64,000 bases of DNA. Source: Arthrobacter sp. EpRS71. GTDB lineage: Bacteria > Actinomycetota > Actinomycetes > Actinomycetales > Micrococcaceae. Of the stretch, positions 9,820 to 19,056 are shown piece after piece. Below the pieces are notes generated by a model. That model was not told the DNA's origin, ran no database searches, and worked only from the letters and a program-made list of their open reading frames with translations. Within the stretch, counting starts at the first letter, position 1; each line of letters opens with the position of its first letter. The stretch is from positions 62,001 to 126,000 of the forward strand of contig NZ_LNUV01000004.1 of the NCBI RefSeq assembly GCF_001512285.1, given 5' to 3'. Position numbers and translations under genes: made by a program.

Positions 9820-10752
9820 CTAGGCGGATGAGACGTCTTCGAGGGCGCGAGCAATCTCAGCCGGCAGAACCGTCAACTGCGCGTCCATCAGTTCCTTGAG
9901 TTGGACGGCGTTTCTTGGTCCTACGATGGCGGAGGCGACACCCGGCCGGGAGAGCAGCCAGCTGAGGGATACATCCATCGGGGTCCGGCCCAGTCCGCGC
10001 GCTGCCATCGCCACGGCTTCCACCACGCGGGATGCCCGCGATTCCAGATACGGCTCAATATAACCAGCCAGCCGGCTTTGCGCGGCACGGGAATCAGCAG
10101 GAATCTGTCCACGGTATTTGCCACTGAGTACCCCACGGCCCAGCGGCGCCCACGCCATCAGCCCCAGTCCGGCGTCCTCCACTGCCGGGATGAGTTCTTC
10201 CTCTGCTGTGCGTTGGACGAGGGAATACTCGGATTGGTTTGCCACAAGGGTGAAACCGGCCATGGCCGCTGCCTTGGCCGTCTGCCAGCCGTTGTAATTG
10301 GAAATCCCCACATAGCGGGCACGTCCGCTCCGCTGGGCGAGTTCCAAGGCAGAGAGAGTCTCCTCCAGGGGCACGTTCGGATCCCACTCATGGGCAAACC
10401 AGATATCGACGTAGTCGGTGCCAAGCCTGGCGAGGCTGGCGTCAAGGGCGGACATCATCGCGCCCCGGGATGCGTTGACGCTTCGCCTGGAGTCCGACGA
10501 CGACACACCGGCTTTGGTGGAAATCACAATTTCCGAACGGGCCACCACATCACCCAACATGGAACCCAACATTGCCTCTGCCCTGCCTTGGGCATATGAC
10601 GCTGCGGTGTCCACCACGGTGCCTCCAGCAGCAACGAAAGCGTGTAGCACTTCTGCAGCATCCTGTTCGTCGGTCTCCTGGGCCCAGGACATGGTTCCGA
10701 GGGACAATGAGGACACACGGAACCCGCTGTTTCCGACATAACGCTGCTGCAT
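9820..10752 (-). CDS. Aldo/keto reductase
   Basis: The 310-residue (beta/alpha)8 NADPH-dependent reductase has its full catalytic tetrad: Asp48 and Tyr53 ([14 protein letters not shown]), Lys80 (STKAG) and His121 (WFAHEWD). The C-terminal cofactor segment reads SAIVGPRN. It resembles the YghZ/potassium-channel-beta-like AKR group; the substrate cannot be told. It is convergent with rmlA, 6 bases away, and divergent from uppP. It is probably a single-gene unit with its own leaderless-type promoter, and I see no functional tie to the polysaccharide genes. Confidence 0.9.
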   Translation of the reverse strand: MQQRYVGNSGFRVSSLSLGTMSWAQETDEQDAAEVLHAFVAAGGTVVDTAASYAQGRAEAMLGSMLGDVVARSEIVISTKAGVSSSDSRRSVNASRGAMMSALDASLARLGTDYVDIWFAHEWDPNVPLEETLSALELAQRSGRARYVGISNYNGWQTAKAAAMAGFTLVANQSEYSLVQRTAEEELIPAVEDAGLGLMAWAPLGRGVLSGKYRGQIPADSRAAQSRLAGYIEPYLESRASRVVEAVAMAARGLGRTPMDVSLSWLLSRPGVASAIVGPRNAVQLKELMDAQLTVLPAEIARALEDVSSA

Positions 10753-10765
10753 AGCAGCTAGCTTA
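10753..10765 (-). promoter_or_regulatory. Leaderless-type -10 box of the aldo/keto reductase gene
   Basis: TAAGCT (10760-10765, minus) lies 7 bases before the ATG. It faces the uppP box at 10791-10796 with 25 bases between the two. Confidence 0.5.
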
Positions 10766-10790
10766 CGGGCAGATACCAGTCTTCATGACG

Positions 10791-10804
10791 TAGGGTCTAT
10801 TCAC
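10791..10804 (+). promoter_or_regulatory. Leaderless-type -10 box of uppP
   Basis: TAGGGT (10791-10796) lies 8 bases before the GTG of uppP. No Shine-Dalgarno sequence is visible. Confidence 0.45.
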
Positions 10805-11638
10805 GTGAACTGGATAGAAGCAGCCTTGCTGGGCCTGGTGCAGGGCCTCACCGAATTCCTCCCGATTTCCTCGAGCGCACACCTGCGGATCGTCGGCTCC
10901 TTCCTTCCGGGGGCGGCAGACCCCGGCGCCGCGTTTACGGCGATCACGCAGTTGGGGACCGAGACCGCAGTCATTGTGTACTTCTGGCGCGACATTGTTC
11001 GCATCGTTCGCGCGTGGTTCGGGTCCTTGACCGGAAAAGTGGAACGCAACAATCCGGACGCGCGCATGGGGTGGCTGGTCATCCTGGGCAGCCTGCCGAT
11101 CATCGTCCTCGGTCTGTTGTTCCAAGACCAGATCGAGTCTGTACTGCGAAGTATGTGGATCGTTGCCACCATGCTGATCGTATTCGGTATGATCCTTGCT
11201 GTCGCCGATGCCATTGGCCGGCAGGAGAGGGATCTCACCCAGCTGACCTACAAGCACGGCATCCTCTACGGCTTCGCCCAAGCCATGGCATTGATTCCGG
11301 GCGTATCGCGTTCCGGCGGCACTATTACTGCCGGCCTCCTCATGGGTTACACCCGTGAAGCCGCTGCCCGCTACTCGTTCCTCCTGGCCATTCCTGCCGT
11401 GTTTGGGAGCGGGCTCTACCAGCTCTACAAAACGGTGTCGAATGAAGGCCTGTCCGGTCCCTACGGCCTTCCGGAGACCGCGTTGGCCACAGTCATCGCG
11501 TTTGTGGTGGGCTACGTCATTATTGGCTGGTTCCTGAAGTTTGTCTCCACAAGGAGCTACCGGCTCTTCGTGTGGTACCGGATCCTGCTTGGCTTGGCCT
11601 TGTATGTCCTGCTCGGTTTCAATGTGATCAGCGCCTAG
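10805..11638 (+). CDS. uppP: Undecaprenyl-diphosphatase (BacA/UppP)
   Basis: This 277-residue polytopic membrane protein has the two UppP signatures: [19 protein letters not shown] near the N-terminus (catalytic Glu and the SSSAH segment) and PGVSRSGGT near residue 165. It removes the terminal phosphate of undecaprenyl-PP outside the membrane to recycle the carrier for peptidoglycan and for the polysaccharide made from the genes upstream. The start is GTG 10805. It directly precedes mshC, an order also found in M. tuberculosis (Rv2136c and Rv2130c lie in the same block). Overproduction of such proteins gives bacitracin tolerance in other bacteria. Confidence 0.95.
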   Translation: MNWIEAALLGLVQGLTEFLPISSSAHLRIVGSFLPGAADPGAAFTAITQLGTETAVIVYFWRDIVRIVRAWFGSLTGKVERNNPDARMGWLVILGSLPIIVLGLLFQDQIESVLRSMWIVATMLIVFGMILAVADAIGRQERDLTQLTYKHGILYGFAQAMALIPGVSRSGGTITAGLLMGYTREAAARYSFLLAIPAVFGSGLYQLYKTVSNEGLSGPYGLPETALATVIAFVVGYVIIGWFLKFVSTRSYRLFVWYRILLGLALYVLLGFNVISA

Positions 11639-11641
11639 CAC

Positions 11642-11653
11642 TAAGGTTGAGTC
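11642..11653 (+). promoter_or_regulatory. Leaderless-type -10 box of mshC
   Basis: TAAGGT (11642-11647) lies 6 bases before the GTG of mshC, in the 15-base gap after uppP. mshC may therefore be transcribed separately from uppP as well as with it. Confidence 0.45.
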
Positions 11654-12931
11654 GTGAAATCGTGGATCTCCCGCCCTGTTCCTGAGCTGCCCGGCAGCAT
11701 GCCGCAACTACGGTTGTTCGATACCGCCCTTGGCCGGGTGGTGGAGGTCGAACGGCAACCAGAGCAGTCAATGTACGTCTGCGGCATTACGCCCTACGAC
11801 GCGACACACATGGGCCACGCGGCCAGTTACGTTGCCTTCGATCTCCTCAACCGGGTCTGGCGCGACGCAGGTATCCGGGTGTCCTACGTCCAGAACGTGA
11901 CGGACGTCGATGATCCGCTCCTGGAGCGGGCCACGGCCACTGGCGTGGACTGGCGCGAACTGGCGCAGAGCCAGATCGACCTCTTTCAGACAGACATGGA
12001 CGCGCTCAACGTCTTGGCGCCAAATCACTACATCGGCGCCGTTGAGGCAATTCCGGACATTGTCCCGGCCATTGAACGACTCGTTGCCGACGGCGTTGCT
12101 TACCGCGTTCAAGGGAGTGATGGTGAGCCGGACGGCGATGTGTACTACGACGTCGAAATGGCCGGCAAACGCTCTGATGCCACCGATGCCTGGACCCTTG
12201 GCGACGTATCCGGGCTTGGCGAAACGGAAATGCTTGCACTCTTCGCCGAACGTGGGGGTGATCCCGCCAGGCCGGGCAAGCGTAATGCCCTTGACCCCCT
12301 GCTCTGGCGTGTCGCCCGTGACGGCGAACCCAACTGGCCCGGAGCGACCCTCGGCGACGGACGGCCAGGCTGGCACATCGAGTGTACGGTCATCGCCCAG
12401 AAGTACCTGCCGGCGCCCTTCACGGTCCAGGGCGGAGGATCGGACCTCGTTTTCCCGCACCACGAAATGGGAGCCGGCCACGCCTACTCTCTCTCCGGCG
12501 TCCCCCTGGCACGCCACTATGCACACGCGGGCATGGTGGGCCTGGACGGGGAAAAGATGAGCAAGTCCAAGGGCAACCTGGTTCTGGTCTCCAAGCTCCG
12601 TGCTGCCGGTGAGGATCCTGCTGCCATCCGCCTTGCCATCCTCGCCAACCATTACCGTTCAGACTGGTCGTGGACCGATGAGGAGTTCTCCGTAGCCAAG
12701 GGCCGGCTTGCTCGGTGGCGTGAAGCCATCGATCGCGCACCGGCCGGTTCGGCGGGGCCATTGGTGGCCGCCATGCGTCATGAGCTGTCCAACGACCTCA
12801 ACGCTCCCGGAGCCATCGCCGTCGTCGACCACTGGGCGGAAGAAGCGATGCGCTCCGCCGCGAGCAACTCACCGCAGGATACTGCACTTGTTAACGATGC
12901 AATCGATGCTTTGCTCGGGGTTGAGCTCTAA
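11654..12931 (+). CDS. mshC: Mycothiol ligase: L-cysteine:1D-myo-inosityl 2-amino-2-deoxy-alpha-D-glucopyranoside ligase
   Basis: The 425-residue protein is a cysteinyl-tRNA-synthetase-like enzyme without the anticodon-binding domain, which separates MshC from CysS. It has the zinc and nucleotide motifs [16 protein letters not shown] (Cys43, HIGH-like) and KMSKSKGN near residue 300, plus WHIECT and FPHHE for zinc and substrate binding. It joins cysteine to GlcN-Ins in the ATP-dependent step of mycothiol synthesis, so the organism uses mycothiol as its main thiol. The start is GTG 11654. It is convergent with the PAC2 gene across a strong terminator. Confidence 0.95.
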   Translation: MKSWISRPVPELPGSMPQLRLFDTALGRVVEVERQPEQSMYVCGITPYDATHMGHAASYVAFDLLNRVWRDAGIRVSYVQNVTDVDDPLLERATATGVDWRELAQSQIDLFQTDMDALNVLAPNHYIGAVEAIPDIVPAIERLVADGVAYRVQGSDGEPDGDVYYDVEMAGKRSDATDAWTLGDVSGLGETEMLALFAERGGDPARPGKRNALDPLLWRVARDGEPNWPGATLGDGRPGWHIECTVIAQKYLPAPFTVQGGGSDLVFPHHEMGAGHAYSLSGVPLARHYAHAGMVGLDGEKMSKSKGNLVLVSKLRAAGEDPAAIRLAILANHYRSDWSWTDEEFSVAKGRLARWREAIDRAPAGSAGPLVAAMRHELSNDLNAPGAIAVVDHWAEEAMRSAASNSPQDTALVNDAIDALLGVEL

Positions 12932-12950
12932 GCGACTCCTCGGAAAACGG

Positions 12951-12981
12951 CAACGGCCCTGACTTCACGTCAGGGCCGTTG
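12951..12981. terminator. Bidirectional terminator hairpin between mshC and the PAC2 gene
   Basis: A perfect 13-bp stem, CAACGGCCCTGAC with its complement, encloses the loop TTCAC. It sits 20 bases after mshC and 21 before the convergent PAC2 stop, so it can serve both. Confidence 0.85.
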
Positions 12982-13002
12982 CTCGTTTACGGGCTCCACC
13001 TC

Positions 13003-13908
13003 TTAGGGCCGTTCCTTGCCGCGCCGCTTCAAATACCGTTCGAACTCCCGGGCAATGGACTCACCGGACGCCTCCGGAAGATCTGCAGTGTCTTTTGCTT
13101 CCTCCAATTGCCGCACGTAGGCAGCGATTTCGGGGTCCTCGGTAGCGAGTTCGTCAACGCCGCGTTCCCAAGCCTCAGACTCTTCAGCCAATGCCTGACT
13201 GTCCATGGGAACCTGCAAGAGGTCCTCGATCCTGTGCAGGATGGCCAGCTGTGCCTTGGGGGAGGGCGGTTGGGCAACGTAATGCGGAACCGCTGCCCAC
13301 AATGAGACGGTCGGCAGACCCGCCAGCAGTGCGAACTCGGCGAGAACACCCACAATGCCTACCGGTCCTTCATACTGGGAGGCCTCCAAATTGAGGCGCT
13401 CCCGCAAGGAATTGTCCTCGGTGGTGGTGCTCACCGGAATGGGCCGGCTGTGCGGAACGTCGGCAAGCAGTGCGCCCAGCAAGATCACGGAGTCCACTTT
13501 GAGCGCTTCAGCATGCACCAGCAGCTCGGTGGTGTAGGCGCGCCAGCGGTAGGAGGGTTCGGTTCCGAGGACCAGCAACACATCCACGTTGCTGTCAGGA
13601 ACCTCGGCCTTGTAAATCCGCGTTGATGGCCATTTCACTTTTCGGGCACCCGAGGAAGTACGCCTCACGGTGGGCCGCGTGAACTGGAAGTCGTAATATT
13701 CCTCGGCGTCCACCGTGGCAACCTTCTTGCCGTCCCAGAGCTTGTTCAAGTAGTGCAGCGCATCGCTGGCGGCCTCACCGGCGTCGTTCCAGCCCTCAAA
13801 CGCGGCGAGCATTACGGTGACACGCTGGCCGTCCGCGGGTTCCTTGAGGAAACGCTCGGGCTCCGCTGTGATGTCCTGCCCTTCGGGGGTCCCGTCCACA
13901 CTGTTCAT
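13003..13908 (-). CDS. PAC2-family protein (Rv2125-like)
   Basis: The 301-residue protein has the PAC2 pattern, with AFEGWNDAGEAASDAL near the N-terminus, LVLGTEPSYRWR near 115, ALLADVPHSRP near 150 and a Glu/Lys-rich C-terminal helix. PAC2 proteins are named after a eukaryotic proteasome-assembly chaperone. In actinobacteria a homologue (Rv2125) is encoded close to the Pup-proteasome locus, as here, but an assembly role in bacteria is not established. The gene is transcribed away from the HAD gene and ends at the terminator shared with mshC. The function should be read as unknown. Confidence 0.85.
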   Translation of the reverse strand: MNSVDGTPEGQDITAEPERFLKEPADGQRVTVMLAAFEGWNDAGEAASDALHYLNKLWDGKKVATVDAEEYYDFQFTRPTVRRTSSGARKVKWPSTRIYKAEVPDSNVDVLLVLGTEPSYRWRAYTTELLVHAEALKVDSVILLGALLADVPHSRPIPVSTTTEDNSLRERLNLEASQYEGPVGIVGVLAEFALLAGLPTVSLWAAVPHYVAQPPSPKAQLAILHRIEDLLQVPMDSQALAEESEAWERGVDELATEDPEIAAYVRQLEEAKDTADLPEASGESIAREFERYLKRRGKERP

Positions 13909-13920
13909 CCACTCACCCTA
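13909..13920 (-). promoter_or_regulatory. Leaderless-type -10 box of the PAC2 gene
   Basis: TAGGGT (13915-13920, minus) lies 6 bases before the ATG. No ribosome site is visible. Confidence 0.5.
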
Positions 13921-14018
13921 CGTCCAAGACCCTGATGGATGCATGGCATTTCACGCCGAAGCGTGTCCGCGATTCGCCCACAGCGCAACCCGCGGACGGC
14001 CGCCCGCCAGGTTCCACG

Positions 14019-14031
14019 TAGACTGGAAACC
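14019..14031 (+). promoter_or_regulatory. Leaderless-type -10 box of the HAD phosphatase gene
   Basis: TAGACT (14019-14024) lies 7 bases before ATG 14032. It supports that start over an ATG 31 codons upstream. Confidence 0.5.
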
Positions 14032-14751
14032 ATGCATTCCTCACCCAGCCAGCCCCTCCTCAAAGCCGTGCTCTGGGATATGGACGGCACACTCGTGGAC
14101 ACCGAACCCTATTGGATCGCGGCCGAGCGCGCGCTGGTGGAGTCCCACGGCGGGACCTGGTCCCACCAGCAGGCCATGCAATTGGTGGGACAGTCCTTGC
14201 TGCATTCGGCAGCAGTCCTCCAGCACGCAGGCGTCAAGCTTGAAGCACGCGAAATCGTTGACACCTTGAGCGCACAAGTCATCGCGCAGGTCCGCAAAGA
14301 GGTCCCGTGGCGGCCCGGCGCCCGCGAACTGCTGGATCAGCTCCACGAGGCAGGAATCCGCTGCGCCCTGGTGACCATGTCCGAGGGCCCGCTGGCCGGA
14401 GTCGTCGTGGAGAGCCTTCCGAAGCCTTACTTCGAGTTCCTGGTCACGGGCGATACCGTCACCCACGGAAAACCGCACCCGGAGGCCTACCTCACCGCGG
14501 TGGAACGGCTCAAATTGGAAGACCCCTCGGTGAGCCTCCACCACTGCGTCGCCCTCGAGGATTCCATCCCTGGTGCCACGGCGGCCATTGCATCGGGCGT
14601 GATCACTGTGGGAATTCCCCATCAGGTGCCCCTTCCCGAAGACCCCCGAATGATCGTGTGGCCTACTCTGGTTGGCCGCACAGCACAGGATCTGCAACAG
14701 CTGGTGGCTGACCGCTTCGCCACGGCCAACCTGTTTGAAGGGGCCAACTAG
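14032..14751 (+). CDS. HAD-family phosphatase (beta-phosphoglucomutase/DhaH-like)
   Basis: The 239-residue protein carries the four HAD motifs: DMDGTLVDTEP (nucleophile and acid/base Asp) near residue 16, a Thr in LVTMSEG (motif II), the Lys of GKPHPEAY (motif III), and LEDSIPGATAA (motif IV). The helical cap after motif I is type C1, as in phosphatases of small sugar phosphates. The substrate is unknown. It is followed without a gap by the M50 protease gene (TAG then GTG) and belongs to the plus-strand unit leading into the proteasome genes. The start is ATG 14032; the longer frame upstream lacks expected N-terminal features. Confidence 0.88.
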   Translation: MHSSPSQPLLKAVLWDMDGTLVDTEPYWIAAERALVESHGGTWSHQQAMQLVGQSLLHSAAVLQHAGVKLEAREIVDTLSAQVIAQVRKEVPWRPGARELLDQLHEAGIRCALVTMSEGPLAGVVVESLPKPYFEFLVTGDTVTHGKPHPEAYLTAVERLKLEDPSVSLHHCVALEDSIPGATAAIASGVITVGIPHQVPLPEDPRMIVWPTLVGRTAQDLQQLVADRFATANLFEGAN

Positions 14752-15918
14752 GTGACCAGCCCCTCCACACCGCATCACTCGCAAAGCAAGAAGCGCGAAG
14801 GCATTCCGCTCGGTAGGATTGCCGGTATTCCGGTCTACCTGGCGTATTCGTGGTTCATCATTGCTGGCTTCACGGTCATCGTTTATGGGCCGGCGCTCTT
14901 GGTTCGGACACCCGATCTGGGCATCGGAGCGTACTTCGTGGCCTTGGGCTACGCCCTCCTGCTTGCCGTCTCCGTGCTGGTCCATGAGCTCGCCCACGCA
15001 CTGAGTGCAAAGGCCTTCAACTGGCCTACGGAAAAAATCGTGCTCAACCTTTGGGGCGGTCACACTCAATTTGAGAGTTTCACCGCTTCACCGGGTCGCT
15101 CAGTAGTGGTGGCATTGGCCGGGCCTGCGTCTAACTTCGTCCTGGCCGCCGGGATGTGGGCCGTGCTTTCCACCGGCGCCCTGAGCGGTGTCCCGGACAC
15201 CCTCGCGAACATCCTCATGTGGGCCAACCTCCTGATCGGCCTGTTCAACGTCCTTCCCGGCTTGCCCCTGGATGGGGGCCGCTTGGTGGAGTCCGCAGTG
15301 TGGAAAGCAACAGGCAGCCAGGACAAAGGCACCATCGCCGCAGGCTGGTCCGGCCGCATCATCGTCGCAGCATTGGTGATCTGGGTCATCGGCCTGCCGG
15401 TCCTCAACGGCACGCCCTTGGACATCAGCCTCATCCTCATTACCGTCCTCGTCTGCGGTTTCCTCTGGATGGGTGCCTCAAGTTCCATCCACCACGCGAA
15501 GCTGCGCAGCCGTCTCTACCTGGTGAGCGCCGCTGGCTTGGCTGAACACGCAGTGGGCGTGCCAAACTCAGCCACCGTGGCCGACGTCCTGGACATTTCC
15601 CCGGCCGGTAGTCCCGCCGTCGTCATCTGCGGTCCTGACGGCAAACCTCAGGGAGTGGTGGACTTCGAGGCAACTCATGGCGTGCCCGCCGCGCATGCGA
15701 CCACCACTCCAGTCACGGCCGTGGCGCATGCCCTGGCGGCCGGGGCTTACGTCCCGGAATGGTCCAAGGGGCAGGAGTTGATCCAGTACTTGGCCCGGCT
15801 GGACGGCGGCGAATACGCTGTGGTTGACCACAATGGAATCGTCACCGGGCTGCTTCGTCAGCAAGCAGTAGTGACTGCCATAACAGGTAAGGAAGCACGC
15901 AGGAGCGGACGCTCCTGA
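14752..15918 (+). CDS. Site-2-protease-like M50 metalloprotease with C-terminal CBS-like region
   Basis: The 388-residue membrane protease has HELAH at 78-82 (zinc ligands and catalytic Glu) and LPLDGGR at about 172-177 (third ligand Asp174), between at least five membrane segments. The last 140 residues resemble a CBS pair with weak conservation. This is the Rv2625c/SpoIVFB-like branch rather than the PDZ-bearing RseP branch, since no PDZ domain is present. It may cleave a membrane-anchored regulator; the substrate is unknown. Its GTG start directly follows the stop of the HAD gene, so translation is coupled. The same neighbour is often seen next to trmI and mpa in actinobacteria. Confidence 0.88.
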   Translation: MTSPSTPHHSQSKKREGIPLGRIAGIPVYLAYSWFIIAGFTVIVYGPALLVRTPDLGIGAYFVALGYALLLAVSVLVHELAHALSAKAFNWPTEKIVLNLWGGHTQFESFTASPGRSVVVALAGPASNFVLAAGMWAVLSTGALSGVPDTLANILMWANLLIGLFNVLPGLPLDGGRLVESAVWKATGSQDKGTIAAGWSGRIIVAALVIWVIGLPVLNGTPLDISLILITVLVCGFLWMGASSSIHHAKLRSRLYLVSAAGLAEHAVGVPNSATVADVLDISPAGSPAVVICGPDGKPQGVVDFEATHGVPAAHATTTPVTAVAHALAAGAYVPEWSKGQELIQYLARLDGGEYAVVDHNGIVTGLLRQQAVVTAITGKEARRSGRS

Positions 15919-15930
15919 CTGCGTTGCCGG

Positions 15931-15936
15931 TAGAGT
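15931..15936 (+). promoter_or_regulatory. Possible -10 box for trmI
   Basis: TAGAGT in the 117-base gap between the M50 protease gene and trmI. It would give a leader of about 90 bases that includes the AGGAGCGAGGA ribosome site of trmI. The -35 element is unclear. Confidence 0.3.
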
Positions 15937-16035
15937 TATAGGCCGGCGGTTACACAAAAGAAACCCATCGATTTTTTGGCGCCCACCAGCCGGTCACACA
16001 CCGCGGCCCAGCCGTACAGGAGCGAGGAACACCAC

Positions 16036-17100
16036 ATGAGCAGCGAAACCGCCGCCCCCGCAGCAAGCACAGGCACTGACGGGCCAGGCACCGGCTCGGC
16101 TGTACAGCCGACGGGCGCTGCACGACGCCGCGGGCCTTTCCGTGTGGGTGAGCGGGTCCAGCTCACGGATGAGCGCGGGCGGATGAACACCATCATGCTG
16201 GAAGTGGGCGGCGCGTTCCACACCCACCGCGGTTTCCTGAACCATGATGAAATCATCGGCAAGGTGGACGGCTCGGTGGTCAGCAACAACGTTGGCCAGC
16301 AGTACCAGACCTTGCGTCCTTTGCTCTCTGACTTCGTCCTGTCCATGCCCCGTGGTGCGGCTGTGGTTTACCCCAAGGACGCCGCCCAGATTGTCACCAT
16401 GGCGGATATCTTCCCCGGCGCGCGGGTTGTCGAAGCGGGCGTGGGTTCAGGAGCGCTCTCCATTTCCCTGCTGCGCGCAGTCGGCGACGGCGGTTACCTC
16501 CACTCGTTTGAGCGCCGCGAGGAATTCGCGGACATCGCCCGTGGAAACGTGGAGACCATCTTCGGCGGCCCCCATCCCGCATGGCAGATCTCCTTGGGTG
16601 ACTTCCAGGACGAGGTGGTCAAGGCTGAAGCCCCTGGTTCGGTTGACCGCGTTGTCTTGGACATGCTCGCTCCGTGGGAGTGCTTGGATGCCGTAGCCAC
16701 TGTTCTGGCTCCGGGCGGTGTGTGGATCAACTACGTGGCCACCGTAACGCAGCTGTCCCGCACCGCGGAGGCCATCCGCGCTGACGGCCGCTTCACCGAA
16801 CCGGACGGCTGGGAATCGATGGTTCGTGGCTGGCACCTTGAAGGTTTGGCCGTCCGTCCGGACCACCGCATGGTTGCGCACACGGGCTTCCTCTTGGTGA
16901 CCCGCCGTCTCGCTGACGGCGTCACCGGAATTTCAGTGAAGCGCCGCCCGTCCAAGACTGAATTCAGCGAAGAGGACCTCAACGCCTGGACCCCCGCAGC
17001 AGTGGGGGAGCGCTCCGTCTCTGACAAGAAACTGCGGCGTGCAGCGCGTGACGCCATCGCCGGGACCAACGTTCAGGATGATCCCCCGGTCACAAACTGA
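16036..17100 (+). CDS. trmI: tRNA (adenine-58-N1)-methyltransferase
   Basis: The 354-residue class I methyltransferase matches Rv2118c. A Thr/Gly-rich disordered N-terminal tail (about 1-40) precedes an N-terminal beta domain, and the SAM pocket VVEAGVGSGALSISLL lies near residue 131. LDMLAPWECL and WINYVATVTQ follow further on. It methylates A58 in the T-loop of tRNA and works as a homotetramer in known relatives. ATG 16036 follows GAGGA. It lies 97 bases before mpa; the trmI-proteasome neighbourhood is conserved in actinobacteria, though a functional link is unknown. Confidence 0.92.
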   Translation: MSSETAAPAASTGTDGPGTGSAVQPTGAARRRGPFRVGERVQLTDERGRMNTIMLEVGGAFHTHRGFLNHDEIIGKVDGSVVSNNVGQQYQTLRPLLSDFVLSMPRGAAVVYPKDAAQIVTMADIFPGARVVEAGVGSGALSISLLRAVGDGGYLHSFERREEFADIARGNVETIFGGPHPAWQISLGDFQDEVVKAEAPGSVDRVVLDMLAPWECLDAVATVLAPGGVWINYVATVTQLSRTAEAIRADGRFTEPDGWESMVRGWHLEGLAVRPDHRMVAHTGFLLVTRRLADGVTGISVKRRPSKTEFSEEDLNAWTPAAVGERSVSDKKLRRAARDAIAGTNVQDDPPVTN

Positions 17101-17112
17101 CAAAGGTCACAA

Positions 17113-17166
17113 TAGGGTTCGCATTCCGAATGTCACCCGGCGCCCTGAGCTTTTCGGGACTAAGGT
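17113..17166 (+). promoter_or_regulatory. Candidate -10 boxes upstream of mpa
   Basis: TAGGGT (17113-17118) and TAAGGT (17161-17166) lie in the 97-base gap before mpa. The second would give a leader of about 25 bases with GAAGGGG at 17181-17187 as ribosome site. Neither has a convincing -35 element. An ATTC-C-GAAT palindrome lies between them. Confidence 0.3.
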
Positions 17167-17197
17167 CTTGTTAAGCGCAGGAAGGGGCTGATGAATC

Positions 17198-19006
17198 GTG
17201 GATACGTCAAACAACGACCTTGGACGGCCAACGCCGGAAGATGCAAACGACGCAGCGGAGAATACGGCTGGCAGGAGGCTTGGCGCAGTTCAGCCGCCGG
17301 AGACCTCAAGTGAACTGACTGTTGCCGAACGGCAGATCAACATCCTTCGGGACAAGCTCCGCCACATCGACCGCCAGCTGGCAGCCGCCACCCAGAACAA
17401 CAGCAAACTCGTCAGCATGCTGGAAACGGCGAAAGCTGAGATCCTTCGTTTGAAGGGCGCCTTGGAGCAGGAGGGCCAACCTCCTTACAGCTTCGGCACC
17501 GTGGTGCAGATCAACCCGCGGAAGCAGCCCGCCGCCGGCAGTTCGGGGCAGGCAGCCACCGAGGAATCTGTGGACATCTTCAACGCGGGCCGCAAAATGC
17601 GGGTGGGCGTCAGCCCGCTCGTGAACCTCAACCAGCTCGCCGTCGGGCAGGAAGTCCTGCTGAACGAGGCCCTGCTGGTAGTTGCCGGACTCGGCTACGA
17701 ACGCGCCGGTGAACTGGTCACGCTCAAGGAAATGTTGGGCAAGGACCGTGCGCTGGTGGTTGGACGCGCCGATGAAGAGCGTGTGGTCCGGTTGTCCGGT
17801 GCGCTCCAAAGCGTCCATCTGAAGGTGGGCGACGCGTTGTCGCTTGATTCACGGACGGGCTACGCGTTGGAGAAGGTCCCGCGCGCCGAGGTGGAGAACC
17901 TCGTCCTGGAAGAAGTTCCGGACATCACCTACCAGGACATTGGTGGCCTTGGCCCGCAGATCGAACAGATCCGTGACGCCGTCGAGTTGCCGTTCCTCCA
18001 CCCTGACCTTTACCGGGAGCATGGGCTGAAGGCCCCTAAGGGCATTTTGCTGTACGGCCCTCCAGGCTGCGGCAAAACCCTCATTGCCAAAGCAGTGGCG
18101 AATTCACTCGCTGCCCGGGCAGCAGAGCGGGCCGGCAATACCGATCTCAAGAGTTACTTCCTGAACATCAAGGGTCCCGAACTCTTGGACAAGTATGTGG
18201 GCGAGACTGAGCGCCACATTCGGTTGATCTTTGCCCGCGCCCGCGAGAAGGCGTCAGATGGCAGCCCCGTGGTGGTCTTCTTCGACGAAATGGACTCGTT
18301 GTTCCGCACCCGTGGCACCGGTGTTTCGTCGGATGTCGAAACCACCATCGTGCCTCAGCTGCTCAGTGAGATCGATGGCGTGGAGCGTTTGGACAACGTG
18401 ATCGTCATTGGCGCCTCCAACCGTGAGGACATGATCGATCCCGCCATCCTTCGTCCCGGTCGCCTCGATGTGAAGGTGAAGATCCAACGGCCCGACGCCG
18501 AAGCCGCAGCGGATATCTTCGCCAAGTACATCACCACTGACTTGCCCTTCCACCCCCAGGATTTGGCTGAGTACGGCGGCGATGTGCAGGCCACTGTGGA
18601 TGCCATGGTCCAGCGCACGGTGGAGGCCATGTACTCCACCGAGAAGTCCAATGAGTACCTTGAGGTCACCTACGCCAACGGCGATACGGAGATGCTGTAC
18701 TTCAAGGACTTCAACTCCGGTGCCGTGGTCCAGAACGTGGTGGATCGTGCCAAGAAGTACGCCATCAAGGATTTGCTGACCACGCAACAGAAGGGTCTGA
18801 GGATCGATCACCTGCTCCGGGCCGTGGTGGATGAGTTCCGTGAGCACGAGGACATGCCCAACACCACCAACCCGGATGATTGGGCAAGAATTTCGGGCAA
18901 GAAGGGTGAAAGGATCACGTACATCCGGACCATCGTTCAGGGTAAAGCGGGTCAGGAGCCGGGCAAGTCCATCGAAACCACTGCGAACACGGGTCAGTAC
19001 CTGTGA
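17198..19006 (+). CDS. mpa: Proteasomal AAA ATPase Mpa/ARC
   Basis: The 602-residue ATPase has an N-terminal coiled coil at about 38-85, which binds Pup in relatives, and two OB domains at about 95-235. The AAA module carries Walker A GPPGCGKT at about 287-294 and Walker [10 protein letters not shown] at about 360. It ends in GQYL, with the penultimate Tyr that docks into the proteasome alpha ring. It forms a hexamer that unfolds pupylated proteins into the 20S core. The GTG start at 17198 overlaps an out-of-frame ATG at 17191. Its TGA overlaps a possible GTG start of dop. Confidence 0.97.
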   Translation: MDTSNNDLGRPTPEDANDAAENTAGRRLGAVQPPETSSELTVAERQINILRDKLRHIDRQLAAATQNNSKLVSMLETAKAEILRLKGALEQEGQPPYSFGTVVQINPRKQPAAGSSGQAATEESVDIFNAGRKMRVGVSPLVNLNQLAVGQEVLLNEALLVVAGLGYERAGELVTLKEMLGKDRALVVGRADEERVVRLSGALQSVHLKVGDALSLDSRTGYALEKVPRAEVENLVLEEVPDITYQDIGGLGPQIEQIRDAVELPFLHPDLYREHGLKAPKGILLYGPPGCGKTLIAKAVANSLAARAAERAGNTDLKSYFLNIKGPELLDKYVGETERHIRLIFARAREKASDGSPVVVFFDEMDSLFRTRGTGVSSDVETTIVPQLLSEIDGVERLDNVIVIGASNREDMIDPAILRPGRLDVKVKIQRPDAEAAADIFAKYITTDLPFHPQDLAEYGGDVQATVDAMVQRTVEAMYSTEKSNEYLEVTYANGDTEMLYFKDFNSGAVVQNVVDRAKKYAIKDLLTTQQKGLRIDHLLRAVVDEFREHEDMPNTTNPDDWARISGKKGERITYIRTIVQGKAGQEPGKSIETTANTGQYL

Positions 19007-19056
19007 CAGCAAGGCCCGAGGGTGTACCCGCAGAGAAGCTTCCCGCAGGCGGTGCC

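Noticed and set aside
11654-12931. Cysteinyl-tRNA synthetase
   Set aside because: The protein ends soon after the catalytic and stem-contact parts and lacks the anticodon-binding region; length and context fit MshC.
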